From Aerococcus kribbianus (GTDB taxonomy: Bacteria > Bacillota > Bacilli > Lactobacillales > Aerococcaceae), in the NCBI RefSeq assembly GCF_026805545.1, contig NZ_JAPRFR010000004.1:38057-102056 (forward strand): a stretch of DNA of 64,000 nt, given 5' to 3'. Positions 40,479 through 50,250 of this stretch are shown piece after piece. The notes beneath the pieces were generated by a model. It saw only the letters and a program-made list of their open reading frames with translations, did no database searches and had not been told where the DNA came from. Within the stretch, counting starts at the first letter, position 1; the number at the start of each line of letters is the position of its first letter. A program made the position numbers and the translations under genes.

Positions 40479-43400
40479 TTATTCTCCTTCCAGGTCATTA
40501 TCTAAGTCTTCATTATTAACAACTAGGTTCGCTAACTTCTTAATAAATTGTAAGAAATAGTCTAGCCATTCTTCTGTTTGTAACTTGCCTAGGCCTAATT
40601 CCATTTGAATGTGGCCTTGAACTTCCTTAATTTGTAATCTAAAAGGAATATCTTCTAAAGCTTCAAAAATTGCCGGGGTCCATTTTGCTTGTTCAATCTG
40701 ACTAGAAAAATGTAAGGCAATTTGCTGACGTACACGTTTCACTTTTTCAACTTGGGCCCTTTGGCAATAGGCTTTTATGGCACCAATTTGCAAGAGCCAT
40801 TGGGTTTCCACTGGGGGCTCACCAAAGCGATCCAATAGTTCATCATCCAAATCCCACATGGCGTCATCATCGCTTAAGGCATTTATACGCTTGTAAAATT
40901 CTACTTTTTGTTTAGGATCTGAAATATAGTAATCAGGAATATAGGCATCCAGACCCAGATCAATTTCAACTTCAGTATTGACCTTTTTGATTGGCTTGCC
41001 TTGCTTACGCATCACTGCTTCCTTGAGCATTTGTGAATAGAGGTCAAAACCAACTGAATTTACAAAACCATGTTGCTGTTTTCCTAAGAGATTACCTGCA
41101 CCTCGAATAGAAAGGTCACGCATGGCAATCTTAAATCCGGAACCGAGCTCAGTGAAATCACGGAGCGCTGACAACCGTTTTTCCCCGACTTCGCTGAGAA
41201 TCCGATCAGGTTGATACATAAAGTAAGCATAAGCCACCCGTGAAGAACGGCCCACTCGTCCCCGTAATTGGTAGAGGGTGGACAAGCCCATGCGCTCAGC
41301 ATTCTCAACAATCAGGGTATTAGCATTAGGGATATCAACCCCAGTTTCGATAATAGTCGTTGTTACTAAGACATCATAATCGCCTTCAACAAAGGCCATC
41401 ATGATATTCTCTAGCTGAATAACAGTCATTTGACCATGGGCTACGCCAATCCTAGCATCCGGAACCAGTTCTTGAAGCTCAGCTGCCTTGCGGTCAATGT
41501 TTTTTACATTGTTATAGAGATAGAAAACTTGACCATGCCGACTCAATTCTCGTTCAATGGCATCACGTATTGCTGCATAATTACGTTCTAAAACAAAGGT
41601 TTGTACTGGAAAACGATTAGCTGGTGGCGTTTCAATGACAGATAGGTCCCTTACTCCTAACATAGACATATTTAGAGTCCGAGGAATTGGTGTCGCAGTT
41701 AGGGTTAGGACATCAACATTGGCCTTCAATCGTTTCAAGCGTTCCTTATCCTTGACACCAAAACGCTGCTCTTCATCCACAATCAGCAAACCTAAATCTA
41801 GAAATTTGACGTCCTTAGATAAGAGGCGATGGGTGCCGACAATGATATCCACTGCTCCTGTGGCTAAGCCTTCAATGGCTGTTTTTTGCTGGGCCTTAGT
41901 TCTAAAACGACTCAGCAATTCAATCGCAAAGGGATAGTCAGCAAAACGCTCAATTAGCGTTTCATAGTGCTGTTGGGCAAGAACCGTGGTTGGCACTAAA
42001 AAAGCCGCCTGTTTGCCATCCATTATCGCCTTAAAGACTGCTCGCATGGCAACCTCAGTTTTACCAAAGCCAACGTCTCCTACTAAGAGCCGATCCATGG
42101 GTTGTTCTTTTTCCATATCTGCTTTAATTTCTTCTGTTGATCGTAATTGGTCATCAGTTTCTACATAAGGGAAGGCCGCTTCAAACTCTGCTTGTTCAGG
42201 AGTATCAGGATTAAAGGCATAACCTTTTTGAGCTTGCCGACTCGCATAAAGGTCAATCAAGTCATCAGCGATATCCTCAACCTTAGAGGATACCTTTTGT
42301 TTGGTGCGAGCCCACTCGGTCCCACCCATTTTATTGAGCTTAGGTGTCTTTCCTTCACTAGAAACATATTTCTGTACTAGATGCAACTGATCGATTGGCA
42401 CATGCACAGAGGCATTATCAGCAAAGACAATGGACAGATAATCATTATGAAGGCCATTGATTTCTATGGTTTCAATGCCCATAAAACGACCAATCCCATG
42501 GTTAACATGGACCACATAGTCACCTGGCTCTAATTGCTGGTAATTTTTGAGGCGTTCTGCATTAGAGAGTTTCACTGACCGACGCCGTCTTTTTTTCTTT
42601 TCTTGGTAAATATCATGGCCAGCCAAAAAGACTAATTTTTCCTTAACAAATTCGATACTAGTTGTAATTTGTCCCACTAGTAAGTTAATGGCGCCCGGAA
42701 AAATATGGTGTAAATCGGTGGCTTGGCTACTAATATCCAAATCCTCTAATAGATTTTGAAAATGACGCACTTGACCCTGGTCTTTTAGCCAGACTAGAAC
42801 TGTCCGCCCTGTCCGTAGCCAGGCCGAAAATTCTACTTTAATTAACTCTCTTTGGTCAAAAAATTGCGTCACAGGTCGACTCTGGAACTGATAAAGATAA
42901 TCAAAGTTTAAATGACCCAAGCCCTTTTGCAAAGAAGCAAAATAAAACTTCCTTTGTTTAGTTGCTTTCAAGTCGTCAAGCCCTTGTCGATAAAGATCTA
43001 TTTGTGGTGGTAAGTGACCTAAATCCACCATCGATTGCAGGTAAACTTGGGCATCTTGGTTAATTTTATGGTCATTTTCTACCAAACGGGCATAGTCATC
43101 TACCACCAAAAGGGCATTATCAGCTAAGTACTGACAAATTCCTGCTGGTTCTGGATAAGCATAAGCTGAGAAATAAGGAGTATTTGCTGTACTTTGTCCC
43201 TGTTCCCAGGCATAGACTTCATCAGCTAGAAGCGCAGAAAGTTGTTGGCTAATGGTCTCATCATTGATTTTGTCAATGCTAGGCTGTAACTGGTCAGCTA
43301 AGTATCGAGCTTGTTTTTTTAACTGGTCGGGAGCATAAATTAAAGTTTGGGCCGGCAACAAACGTAAGTGATCCCGGTCATTGACGGACTTCTGACTATC

Positions 43401-44027
43401 AGGATCAATACTTGTCATCCGTTCCACTTCATCAAAAGCCAAACTCAAACGCACAGGATTTGCTTCATTTAAGGGATAAACATCAATAATATCCCCTCGC
43501 ATGCTAACTTCTCCTGGTTTCATGGTCATGTCAACGCGTTGGTACCCCATTACTAAGAGTTGTGCCAACAACTCTCTAGCCACACATTCATCCCCCAGTT
43601 TAATTTCTAAACAATTTTCTTGCCATTGATCTAAGGGGGTCAAGTATTTCTTGAAAGCTAACCAAGGCAGGATGGCAATTCCATGAGCCTGATCATCTAA
43701 CAGCCAATCCAAAGTTTGCAAGCGATCTGCCAAAGCTTCAGGTGAAGCCACAGCCCAGTCCACTGCTACTGAGTCAGAGAGATTATAGAGATATACAGGA
43801 ATATCCGGTAACAAGGTCGCCAAATCATCCTGGTAACGTTCTGCTTGGAGAAGATCATTTACCACAATCACTAGCTTATCCTTGGCTGCTTGGTCATAAA
43901 GATTAGCAGCTAAAAAAGACTTACCTGTTCCTTGTAAGCCTAGATAGAGTACCGATTGGCCATCGGATAATTGCTTATTGAACTCTTTATTGGGACTATG
44001 ATCAATAAAGAAAGACTGTAAATCCAA
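40479..44027 (-). CDS. mfd: Transcription-repair coupling factor Mfd
   Basis: ATP-driven translocase that removes stalled RNA polymerase and recruits UvrA. The 1182 residues have an N-terminal UvrB-like region, an RNA-polymerase-interaction domain (GDYVVHVNHGIGRFMGI, about 500), a RecG-like motor with GDVGFGKTE, DEEQRFG and LTATPIPRT, and a C-terminal TRCF domain. The start is TTG at 44027 with AAGGAG 9 bases upstream. It follows pth by 17 bases, as in most Bacillota. Confidence 0.97.
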   Translation of the reverse strand: MDLQSFFIDHSPNKEFNKQLSDGQSVLYLGLQGTGKSFLAANLYDQAAKDKLVIVVNDLLQAERYQDDLATLLPDIPVYLYNLSDSVAVDWAVASPEALADRLQTLDWLLDDQAHGIAILPWLAFKKYLTPLDQWQENCLEIKLGDECVARELLAQLLVMGYQRVDMTMKPGEVSMRGDIIDVYPLNEANPVRLSLAFDEVERMTSIDPDSQKSVNDRDHLRLLPAQTLIYAPDQLKKQARYLADQLQPSIDKINDETISQQLSALLADEVYAWEQGQSTANTPYFSAYAYPEPAGICQYLADNALLVVDDYARLVENDHKINQDAQVYLQSMVDLGHLPPQIDLYRQGLDDLKATKQRKFYFASLQKGLGHLNFDYLYQFQSRPVTQFFDQRELIKVEFSAWLRTGRTVLVWLKDQGQVRHFQNLLEDLDISSQATDLHHIFPGAINLLVGQITTSIEFVKEKLVFLAGHDIYQEKKKRRRRSVKLSNAERLKNYQQLEPGDYVVHVNHGIGRFMGIETIEINGLHNDYLSIVFADNASVHVPIDQLHLVQKYVSSEGKTPKLNKMGGTEWARTKQKVSSKVEDIADDLIDLYASRQAQKGYAFNPDTPEQAEFEAAFPYVETDDQLRSTEEIKADMEKEQPMDRLLVGDVGFGKTEVAMRAVFKAIMDGKQAAFLVPTTVLAQQHYETLIERFADYPFAIELLSRFRTKAQQKTAIEGLATGAVDIIVGTHRLLSKDVKFLDLGLLIVDEEQRFGVKDKERLKRLKANVDVLTLTATPIPRTLNMSMLGVRDLSVIETPPANRFPVQTFVLERNYAAIRDAIERELSRHGQVFYLYNNVKNIDRKAAELQELVPDARIGVAHGQMTVIQLENIMMAFVEGDYDVLVTTTIIETGVDIPNANTLIVENAERMGLSTLYQLRGRVGRSSRVAYAYFMYQPDRILSEVGEKRLSALRDFTELGSGFKIAMRDLSIRGAGNLLGKQQHGFVNSVGFDLYSQMLKEAVMRKQGKPIKKVNTEVEIDLGLDAYIPDYYISDPKQKVEFYKRINALSDDDAMWDLDDELLDRFGEPPVETQWLLQIGAIKAYCQRAQVEKVKRVRQQIALHFSSQIEQAKWTPAIFEALEDIPFRLQIKEVQGHIQMELGLGKLQTEEWLDYFLQFIKKLANLVVNNEDLDNDLEGE

Positions 44028-44044
44028 ACAAACAACTCCTTCTA

Positions 44045-44605
44045 TTAATTAAAACGATTCATGGTGTTAGTAAAAGAGTTGCCTTCCAACCAATAAGTAA
44101 TGGCCTCAGCAGCTGTCTTTATACTTTCTAACATGGCTGGATGGTCACTCTCAGGAAATGAAGACAAGACATGGTCTACCACGGTTCGCTTAGGCGCTGG
44201 ACGTCCAACACCAATTTTAAGTCGTTGAATTTCCTGAGTCCCCATATGGTTAATAATATTTTTCATCCCATTATGGCCGCCCGCTGATCCCTTAGCACGT
44301 AAACGAATACGTCCAGGATCCATATCCATATCATCATAGACAACCAAAACATCTTCATCAGCCAATTGATAATAGTTAACAAAGCCTATCACTGCTTCGC
44401 CTGATAAATTCATAAAGGTTTGTGGTTTAAGAAAAATAACCTTCTCTCCATTAATAAAGTAATCAAAATAATCGCCTTTAAATTGATTCTTATCAAAGGC
44501 TTGGTCATGTTGGTAAGCCCACTCATCTAGAGTAATAAACCCAATATTGTGACGCGTTTTCGCGTACTTAGGGCCAGGATTTCCTAAACCAACAACTAAT
44601 TTCAT
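44045..44605 (-). CDS. pth: Peptidyl-tRNA hydrolase
   Basis: Recycles peptidyl-tRNA released from ribosomes. The 186 residues include GLGNPGPKYAKTRHNIGF with the catalytic histidine His20, FLKPQTFMNLSG, and DDMDMDPGRIRLRAKGSAGGHNGM. First gene of the pth-mfd operon, with a near-consensus promoter upstream. Confidence 0.97.
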   Translation of the reverse strand: MKLVVGLGNPGPKYAKTRHNIGFITLDEWAYQHDQAFDKNQFKGDYFDYFINGEKVIFLKPQTFMNLSGEAVIGFVNYYQLADEDVLVVYDDMDMDPGRIRLRAKGSAGGHNGMKNIINHMGTQEIQRLKIGVGRPAPKRTVVDHVLSSFPESDHPAMLESIKTAAEAITYWLEGNSFTNTMNRFN

Positions 44606-44696
44606 ATCAGGACGACTCCTTTTGGTAAATTTTTATTCATATAATTACAAGACTTTCAATAAGCTCAGCAAATTTAGCCAGCTTAGATGCCTTACC

Positions 44697-44725
44697 ATTA
44701 TAACCAAAGTCCTCTCAAGTCACAA
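44697..44725 (-). promoter_or_regulatory. Promoter for pth-mfd and following genes
   Basis: TTGTGA and a perfect TATAAT separated by 17 bases, about 90 bases before pth and directly after the sirtuin gene. Confidence 0.72.
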
Positions 44726-44729
44726 GCTG

Positions 44730-45461
44730 CTAGTCTTCTAGAGCTTGGATAACTTCTCCTAGACTTGTTTGAAAAACTAAGGCATTCGAATAAGGAACAG
44801 TAATTGGGCTTTTATTAATAACCACCATTTGCTTGCCCTGATAATAACCCAAAAATGAGGCTGCTGGGTAAACCATTAATGATGTTCCTGCCACAATTAA
44901 GAGATCAGCCTCTTGCAAGGCTTGGATAGCTCCTGTTACATCCGATTCTGGTAAAGTCTCTCCATATAAAACAATATTAGGTCGAACGATGCCATTATCT
45001 TCCGGGCAACGTGGAATCCCTTGATCATCAGCATGCAGGTCGGCCAAGTCATAATGACGACCACATTGTAGGCAATAGTTGTCTGCGCTCTTACCATGGA
45101 GATGATAAACTTCTTGACTCCCCGCTTGTTCGTGCAGATTATCAACATTTTGGGTGATTACTGAAACCCTTTGACCCTTGTTCTCCAAACTAGCTAAAAA
45201 ATGATGACATGTATTAGGCTGAGCTTCTTCATAAACCAAGTATTTAAAATAAAAATCAAAAAATTCACTAGGATAAGTCGCAAAGAAAGGCTTGGACAGC
45301 ACTTCTTCCGGAGCGACTAGACGATTGGTCGCTTGTTGAAAAATTCCATTTGCAGACCGGAAATCTGGAATACCACTCTCGGTTGACACTCCTGCCCCAC
45401 CAAAGAAAGCCAGGTGAGTACTCTCTTGCAATAGGTCTTTTAGTTCTTGAATTTTAGTCAT
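44730..45461 (-). CDS. Sir2-family NAD-dependent protein deacylase
   Basis: NAD-dependent lysine deacylase. The 243 residues hold GAGVSTESGIPDFRS (about 20-34), the TQNVDNLHE motif, the catalytic histidine in HLHGK and the PNIVLYGETLP segment. The zinc module is unusual: CLQC is followed later by CPEDNG where sirtuins have a CxxC, so one of four zinc cysteines is missing. It lies between ldh (divergent) and pth, outside any conserved operon. Activity is likely but zinc binding is in doubt. Confidence 0.87.
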   Translation of the reverse strand: MTKIQELKDLLQESTHLAFFGGAGVSTESGIPDFRSANGIFQQATNRLVAPEEVLSKPFFATYPSEFFDFYFKYLVYEEAQPNTCHHFLASLENKGQRVSVITQNVDNLHEQAGSQEVYHLHGKSADNYCLQCGRHYDLADLHADDQGIPRCPEDNGIVRPNIVLYGETLPESDVTGAIQALQEADLLIVAGTSLMVYPAASFLGYYQGKQMVVINKSPITVPYSNALVFQTSLGEVIQALED

Positions 45462-45521
45462 CTTAATTTCCCCCTCAGATTAATTATACTAAAAAAAATT
45501 AATGAACACGTTTTCAAAGTA

Positions 45522-45550
45522 TTTCCATTTCCCTCCTTTCGTGATAAACT
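45522..45550 (+). promoter_or_regulatory. Candidate ldh promoter
   Basis: TTTCCA and TAAACT (each 4 of 6) separated by 17 bases, with TGA giving an extended -10. Transcription would begin near 45557, inside the Rex-like site. Confidence 0.45.
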
Positions 45551-45554
45551 TTAT

Positions 45555-45572
45555 ATGTAAAATAATTCACAA
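45555..45572. promoter_or_regulatory. Rex-like operator before ldh
   Basis: The minus-strand reading is TTGTGAA, four A/T bases, then TTTACAT, 16 of 18 to the TTGTGAAWWWWTTCACAA Rex consensus. It overlaps the likely transcription start of ldh, a normal place for repression relieved by high NADH. Confidence 0.55.
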
Positions 45573-45597
45573 ACAAATACGAAGTGGAGGATGCTAT

Positions 45598-46548
45598 ATG
45601 GCAGAGACACAAAAAGTAATTTTAATTGGTGATGGTGCAGTAGGTTCTAGTTTCGCCTATGCTAACGTCTTATCAGGAGTTGGTCAAGAATTAGGGATTA
45701 TCGACCTAGCTGAAGACCGTGTCCAAGGTGATGTTTTAGACTTGATCGACGCCCTAGCCTACACTAGCCCTAAACACATTTACAAAGCAGAATATGCTGA
45801 CTGCCGAGATGCAGATGTGGTTGTTATTACTGCTGGTGCTGCGCAAAAACCTGGTGAAACTCGCCTAGACCTAGTAAATAAAAATTTACGCATCTTTAAA
45901 GCTATGATAAAAGATGTAGTTGATTCTGGTTTCGATGGCATTTTCTTGGTAGCAACTAACCCAGTTGATATTTTAACTTATGCCACCAAGGTATTTTCTG
46001 GTTTCCCATCTAACCGTGTTATTGGTTCAGGAACAACTTTAGACTCTGCACGTTTCCGTCAAGAAATTGCTGAAATCATCAATGTAGATACCCGTAACGT
46101 CCACGCTTATATCATGGGTGAACATGGTGACTCTGAGTTTGCTGCATGGTCTCGTGCCAATGTTGGTGGCCTACAAATTTATGACTGGGTACAAGAACAC
46201 GAAAACATTGATGAAGAAGAACTTCTTCAACGTTTCTATAAAGTTCGTGACAAAGCCTATGAAATCATTAAATTAAAAGGCGCCACTCACTATGGAGTTG
46301 CTGTTGCGTTAAACCGAATTTTAAAAGCAATTTTCCATAATGAAAATGCCATTTTACCAGTATCTAGCTATTTAGATGGCGAATATGGTATTGAAGATGT
46401 TTATCTTGGCACCCCATCAGTTATTAACAACCGTGGTGTGCGTACAACCTTGGAATTAGAACTTAGCGATCATGAATTAGAACAATTCCGTAACTCTGCT
46501 GACCAAGTCAAAGCAATTCTACACAAAGCAATGGACGAATTAGACTAA
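45598..46548 (+). CDS. ldh: L-lactate dehydrogenase
   Basis: Reduces pyruvate to L-lactate and regenerates NAD+. The 316-residue enzyme has the NAD motif [10 protein letters not shown] (about 12-21), the Asp-Arg-His set (DSARF with the substrate Arg region, and the proton-relay His in IMGEHGDSE) and normal length. Start is ATG 45598 with GTGGAGG 5 bases upstream; the in-frame region before it is promoter DNA. Monocistronic, divergent from the sirtuin gene and closed by a strong terminator. A 2-hydroxyacid dehydrogenase of other specificity is less likely. Confidence 0.94.
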   Translation: MAETQKVILIGDGAVGSSFAYANVLSGVGQELGIIDLAEDRVQGDVLDLIDALAYTSPKHIYKAEYADCRDADVVVITAGAAQKPGETRLDLVNKNLRIFKAMIKDVVDSGFDGIFLVATNPVDILTYATKVFSGFPSNRVIGSGTTLDSARFRQEIAEIINVDTRNVHAYIMGEHGDSEFAAWSRANVGGLQIYDWVQEHENIDEEELLQRFYKVRDKAYEIIKLKGATHYGVAVALNRILKAIFHNENAILPVSSYLDGEYGIEDVYLGTPSVINNRGVRTTLELELSDHELEQFRNSADQVKAILHKAMDELD

Positions 46549-46572
46549 TCCAAATCATTTTATTACATTAAC

Positions 46573-46621
46573 AAAAGGTGTCACAGTAATTTTCTTAGGA
46601 AAATTACTGTGACACCTTTTT
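46573..46621. terminator. ldh terminator
   Basis: A perfect 21-base-pair stem (46573-46593 with 46600-46620) around a 6-base loop, flanked by A and T runs, so it can also end transcripts from the minus-strand AEC gene. Confidence 0.92.
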
Positions 46622-46705
46622 AATTTCGTAAATAATCATTTTTCTATTGAGCTATCCTATCAATTCAATATAACTACTCCTATATTGTTGATATAAGCAC
46701 TCAAC

Positions 46706-47644
46706 TTAGAATAAAGCCAGTGACTTAGCGAGCGCTATCCAGAACACCAAACTAAACATGGAGAGAATCGTAGTGAAAACAACAATTTGATTGGCTAAAT
46801 TTCCATCGCCCCCTGCGGCTACCGCTTGAGGATAAGAAGAGACTGCAGTCGGTCCTGCCATAGCAATTAGGACAGCAATAATAGCTTCTCCTCGGAAACC
46901 TAATAATACGCCTCCCAACAAAGCAAATGCGGGTACCAACATTAATTTGCTGACGACTGTAAACACTAATGGAATATCTCGGAAGCGCACTGATCTCACT
47001 TGGAATGTCCCCCCCATTACCATTAAAGCTAACGGCGATACCATGCGATTAATATTAGTCATGGTGGCCTCGATAAATGTTGGCAAGACTAAGCCAATCA
47101 ATAGCGAGAAAATACCTAATAGCGTCGCTATCACCATGGGATTTGTGACTATTTTTTGCAATAATTTTTTAATCGATATTTTTTCATCAGTATAAATAGA
47201 TAAAGCCACTACCGACAAAATATTCCATAAAGGAACAATCGTTGCAATCACAATAGAAACCATTCCCATTCGATGTTCCCCTAATAGGGCTGTGCCTAAA
47301 GGTAGTCCAAATAAAATTGCATTTGAACGGATGGCTCCCTGCAACATTACCCCTCTTTTGCGGTTATCCTTGATAAATACGGGGATAATCACAGCCAAAG
47401 TGATAAAACCTAATAAGGCAAATAATAATATGTAGGTCAATACTTCAGGAGAAAAGGCGGAAGAAAAGTCCGATTGGTAAATATTTATAAATAAATTGAT
47501 TGGTAAAAGTATAGCAAATAACGCACGATTAAAATCTTCAAAAGCAGATTGTGAAATCATTCCTAAGCGATTAAACGCATAACCAATCAACAAATACATA
47601 ATAAGGGGCATAACGGCATTAAAACCGATCATAAAGTTTTCCAT
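46706..47644 (-). CDS. AEC-family transporter (auxin efflux carrier-like)
   Basis: Membrane permease of 312 residues with about ten hydrophobic segments and the family features PLIMYLLIGYAFNRLGM near the start and the SSYPQAVAAGGDGNLANQIV segment near 275. Bacterial members include malate and other organic acid permeases. It lies downstream of prs and convergent with ldh, so a role in lactate or malate traffic is possible but is inference only. Confidence 0.82.
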   Translation of the reverse strand: MENFMIGFNAVMPLIMYLLIGYAFNRLGMISQSAFEDFNRALFAILLPINLFINIYQSDFSSAFSPEVLTYILLFALLGFITLAVIIPVFIKDNRKRGVMLQGAIRSNAILFGLPLGTALLGEHRMGMVSIVIATIVPLWNILSVVALSIYTDEKISIKKLLQKIVTNPMVIATLLGIFSLLIGLVLPTFIEATMTNINRMVSPLALMVMGGTFQVRSVRFRDIPLVFTVVSKLMLVPAFALLGGVLLGFRGEAIIAVLIAMAGPTAVSSYPQAVAAGGDGNLANQIVVFTTILSMFSLVFWIALAKSLALF

Positions 47645-47672
47645 ATAGAGCTCCTTTCAAAGTACAACATTA

Positions 47673-47703
47673 AAAAAAACGGCTGGGAACTTGACCCCGC
47701 CGT
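47673..47703 (-). terminator. Terminator of prs
   Basis: On the minus strand ACGGC-GGGG pairs with CCCA-GCCGT around a 7-base loop and is followed by eight T, about 22 bases after the prs stop. Confidence 0.85.
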
Positions 47704-47724
47704 CTTAAATGCCTTAACAAACAC

Positions 47725-48732
47725 TTATTGTTCGTCCATAATTGCGTGTTCTAAGCCTTTAAACTTCTCATTAAAAAGTGGGCTCACTGAACGATTTTCA
47801 TGAATACGAATAATCGCTTCGGCAATTAACTCAGACACAGTAACTTGTTTAATTTTATCGATGCGTTTTTCTTCTGGTAAATAGATAGAATCTGTTACGA
47901 TTACTTCTTTCAGCACAGAGTCTTCTAAGCGTTGAATAGCTGGCCCAGATAAAACAGGATGAGTACAGCAAGCGACAACCGATAAGGCACCTGCTTCTTG
48001 CAAGGCTTTAGCCGCTAAAGTAATGGTACCAGCTGTATCAATCATGTCATCGATAATAATGGCGTGGCGACCCTTCACTTCCCCAACAATGTTCATCACT
48101 TCTGCAACATTCGCTTTTGGTCGCCGTTTGTCAATAATAGCAATTGGTGCCTTCAAGAATTCAGCTAATTTACGCGCACGGGTTACCCCACCATGGTCAG
48201 GTGATACCACTACCATGTCTTCCTTGGCTAAGCTGTCATCAGACAAGAAGTAATTCGCCAATAATGGCGCTCCCAATAAATGATCTACTGGTACATCGAA
48301 GAAACCTTGGATTTGGGCTGCATGGAGGTCAAGGGCAAGAATGCGAGTAGCTCCTGCGCCTTCAATCATGTTAGCCACTAATTTGGATGTAATTGGTTCC
48401 CGTGGTTTTGCTTTACGGTCTTGACGAGCGTAACCAAAATAAGGTAATACCACATTGATGGTGGTGGCACTGGCCCGCCGACAAGCATCAATCATAATCA
48501 TTAATTCCATCAAATGATCATTCACGGGATAAGATGTTGATTGAATAATATACACATTGCATCCCCGGATGGACTCTTCAATATTAATCTTGATTTCTCC
48601 ATCACTAAATTGTGTCACTGAAACTTTGCCTAACTCGACACCAACTGACTGGGCAACTTTTTCTGCTAAATCATTATTAGAATTCAGCGAGAAAATTTTT
48701 AGCTTGTGTTCTGTTGCTGAGTCTTGCATCAT
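47725..48732 (-). CDS. prs: Ribose-phosphate pyrophosphokinase
   Basis: Makes PRPP for nucleotide, histidine and tryptophan synthesis. The 335 residues show the N-terminal [14 protein letters not shown] region, FSDGE, the divalent-metal segment [12 protein letters not shown] and the PRPP loop [11 protein letters not shown]. Two ATG codons in a row (48732 and 48729) follow GTGGGGG; either may be used. It follows glmU by 68 bases, the conserved order. Confidence 0.96.
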   Translation of the reverse strand: MMQDSATEHKLKIFSLNSNNDLAEKVAQSVGVELGKVSVTQFSDGEIKINIEESIRGCNVYIIQSTSYPVNDHLMELMIMIDACRRASATTINVVLPYFGYARQDRKAKPREPITSKLVANMIEGAGATRILALDLHAAQIQGFFDVPVDHLLGAPLLANYFLSDDSLAKEDMVVVSPDHGGVTRARKLAEFLKAPIAIIDKRRPKANVAEVMNIVGEVKGRHAIIIDDMIDTAGTITLAAKALQEAGALSVVACCTHPVLSGPAIQRLEDSVLKEVIVTDSIYLPEEKRIDKIKQVTVSELIAEAIIRIHENRSVSPLFNEKFKGLEHAIMDEQ

Positions 48733-48800
48733 TATTAACCCCCACTTAATATTTATTTTTATTTCAGTTAAATCTTACCATAATTTTGCGCATAAATAAG

Positions 48801-50177
48801 TTATTTTTTAGAAATTGCTAGTTTTTCCCAATAATTTTCTTTGTTTTCTTGACGGGCGCGGGCAATCGCCATGGCTTGGCTTGGTACATCTTTATTAATG
48901 GTGGAACCCGCTGCTATGAAGGCATTATCAGCCACTGAAACTGGCGCAACAAGATTGACATTAGATCCGATGAAACTGTTATCACCAACTACTGTCTTGG
49001 CTTTATTCGCGCCATCATAATTAGCAAAAATCACTCCACAAGACACATTAATGTTTTTCCCTAATTCGGCATCACCGATATAAGTGAGGTGACCAACTTT
49101 AGTGCCTTGGCCAATTCGTGCATTCTTGGTTTCAACGAAATTACCAATATGAGCATGAGGACCAATTTCTGACTTAGGACGTAAATGGGCATTAGGACCG
49201 ACATCAGCACCTTCAGCAATTTTACTCGCTTCAATTTCAGAGGAGCGCACTTTGACGCCGTCTCCAATTTGCGAGTCAATAATTACTGAACCAGAAGCGA
49301 TATAAACATTAGAACCCAAAACCGTCTGTCCCTTTAAGTGGACATTAGGCTCGATAATTGTATCTGGTCCGATTTCAACATCAGCTTCAATGTAAGTATT
49401 ATCAGGGTCCACAATAGTGACCCCATTGCGCATATGTTTAATATTGTTGCGTCGGAAGAAAAGTTGACTAGCCTTAGCAAGAGCCACACGGTCGTTGACA
49501 CCCAAGGACTCATCGAGATCCGCCATTTGATAGGCAGAAATGCGTTGCCCTTGATTTTGTAAGATAGAAATCACGTCAGGTAGGTAATATTCTCCTTGAG
49601 CATTATCATTGCCTACTTGATGCAAGGCGTCAAAGAGCGCCTTGTTATCAAAAACATAAGTTCCCGTATTAATTTCTTGAACTGCCTTTTCCGCTTCATT
49701 AGCATCTTTTTCTTCAACAATTTTTTGGACGAAGCCTTGTTCATCGCGTAATACCCGTCCGTAAGCAGTTGGGTCTTGGGCAAAAGCGGTCAGAACTGTC
49801 GCCTTGGCTTCTTCCTCTTCATGACGAGCCACTAATTCTTTGATCGTTTCAGCTGTCAGCAAAGGGGTGTCTCCACAAATAACTAGGGTAACCCCATCCT
49901 TATCTTTGAGCTTATCTTCTGCTTGTAACACCGCATGACCGGTTCCTAATTGCTCTGCTTGCAAACAATAGTCTGACCGTTCTCCTAAGACAGATTTTAC
50001 CTCTTCCGCTCCATAGCCTACAATAGAGATGACATTATCAAAACCTGCTTGACTAATTGTCGTCAATACATGATCCACCATAGCCTTACCAGCAACTTGG
50101 TGGAGTACCTTATATAATTTTGACTTCATGCGTGTGCCTTTACCTGCTGCTAAAATAATAGCATTGCGATTACTCAT
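48801..50177 (-). CDS. glmU: Bifunctional UDP-GlcNAc pyrophosphorylase / GlcN-1-P acetyltransferase
   Basis: Makes UDP-N-acetylglucosamine for cell wall synthesis. The 458 residues start with the uridyltransferase signature [11 protein letters not shown] (10-20) and finish with a left-handed beta-helix of hexapeptide repeats (about 250-440, e.g. [15 protein letters not shown]). Located before prs. AAAGGAGTG lies 6 bases before the ATG. Confidence 0.97.
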   Translation of the reverse strand: MSNRNAIILAAGKGTRMKSKLYKVLHQVAGKAMVDHVLTTISQAGFDNVISIVGYGAEEVKSVLGERSDYCLQAEQLGTGHAVLQAEDKLKDKDGVTLVICGDTPLLTAETIKELVARHEEEEAKATVLTAFAQDPTAYGRVLRDEQGFVQKIVEEKDANEAEKAVQEINTGTYVFDNKALFDALHQVGNDNAQGEYYLPDVISILQNQGQRISAYQMADLDESLGVNDRVALAKASQLFFRRNNIKHMRNGVTIVDPDNTYIEADVEIGPDTIIEPNVHLKGQTVLGSNVYIASGSVIIDSQIGDGVKVRSSEIEASKIAEGADVGPNAHLRPKSEIGPHAHIGNFVETKNARIGQGTKVGHLTYIGDAELGKNINVSCGVIFANYDGANKAKTVVGDNSFIGSNVNLVAPVSVADNAFIAAGSTINKDVPSQAMAIARARQENKENYWEKLAISKK

Positions 50178-50250
50178 TCATTAACACTCCTTTTTTACTT
50201 GTCCTTAACCATTGTAGCTAAAAAATGGATTTAAGACTAGGTACTTGTCC

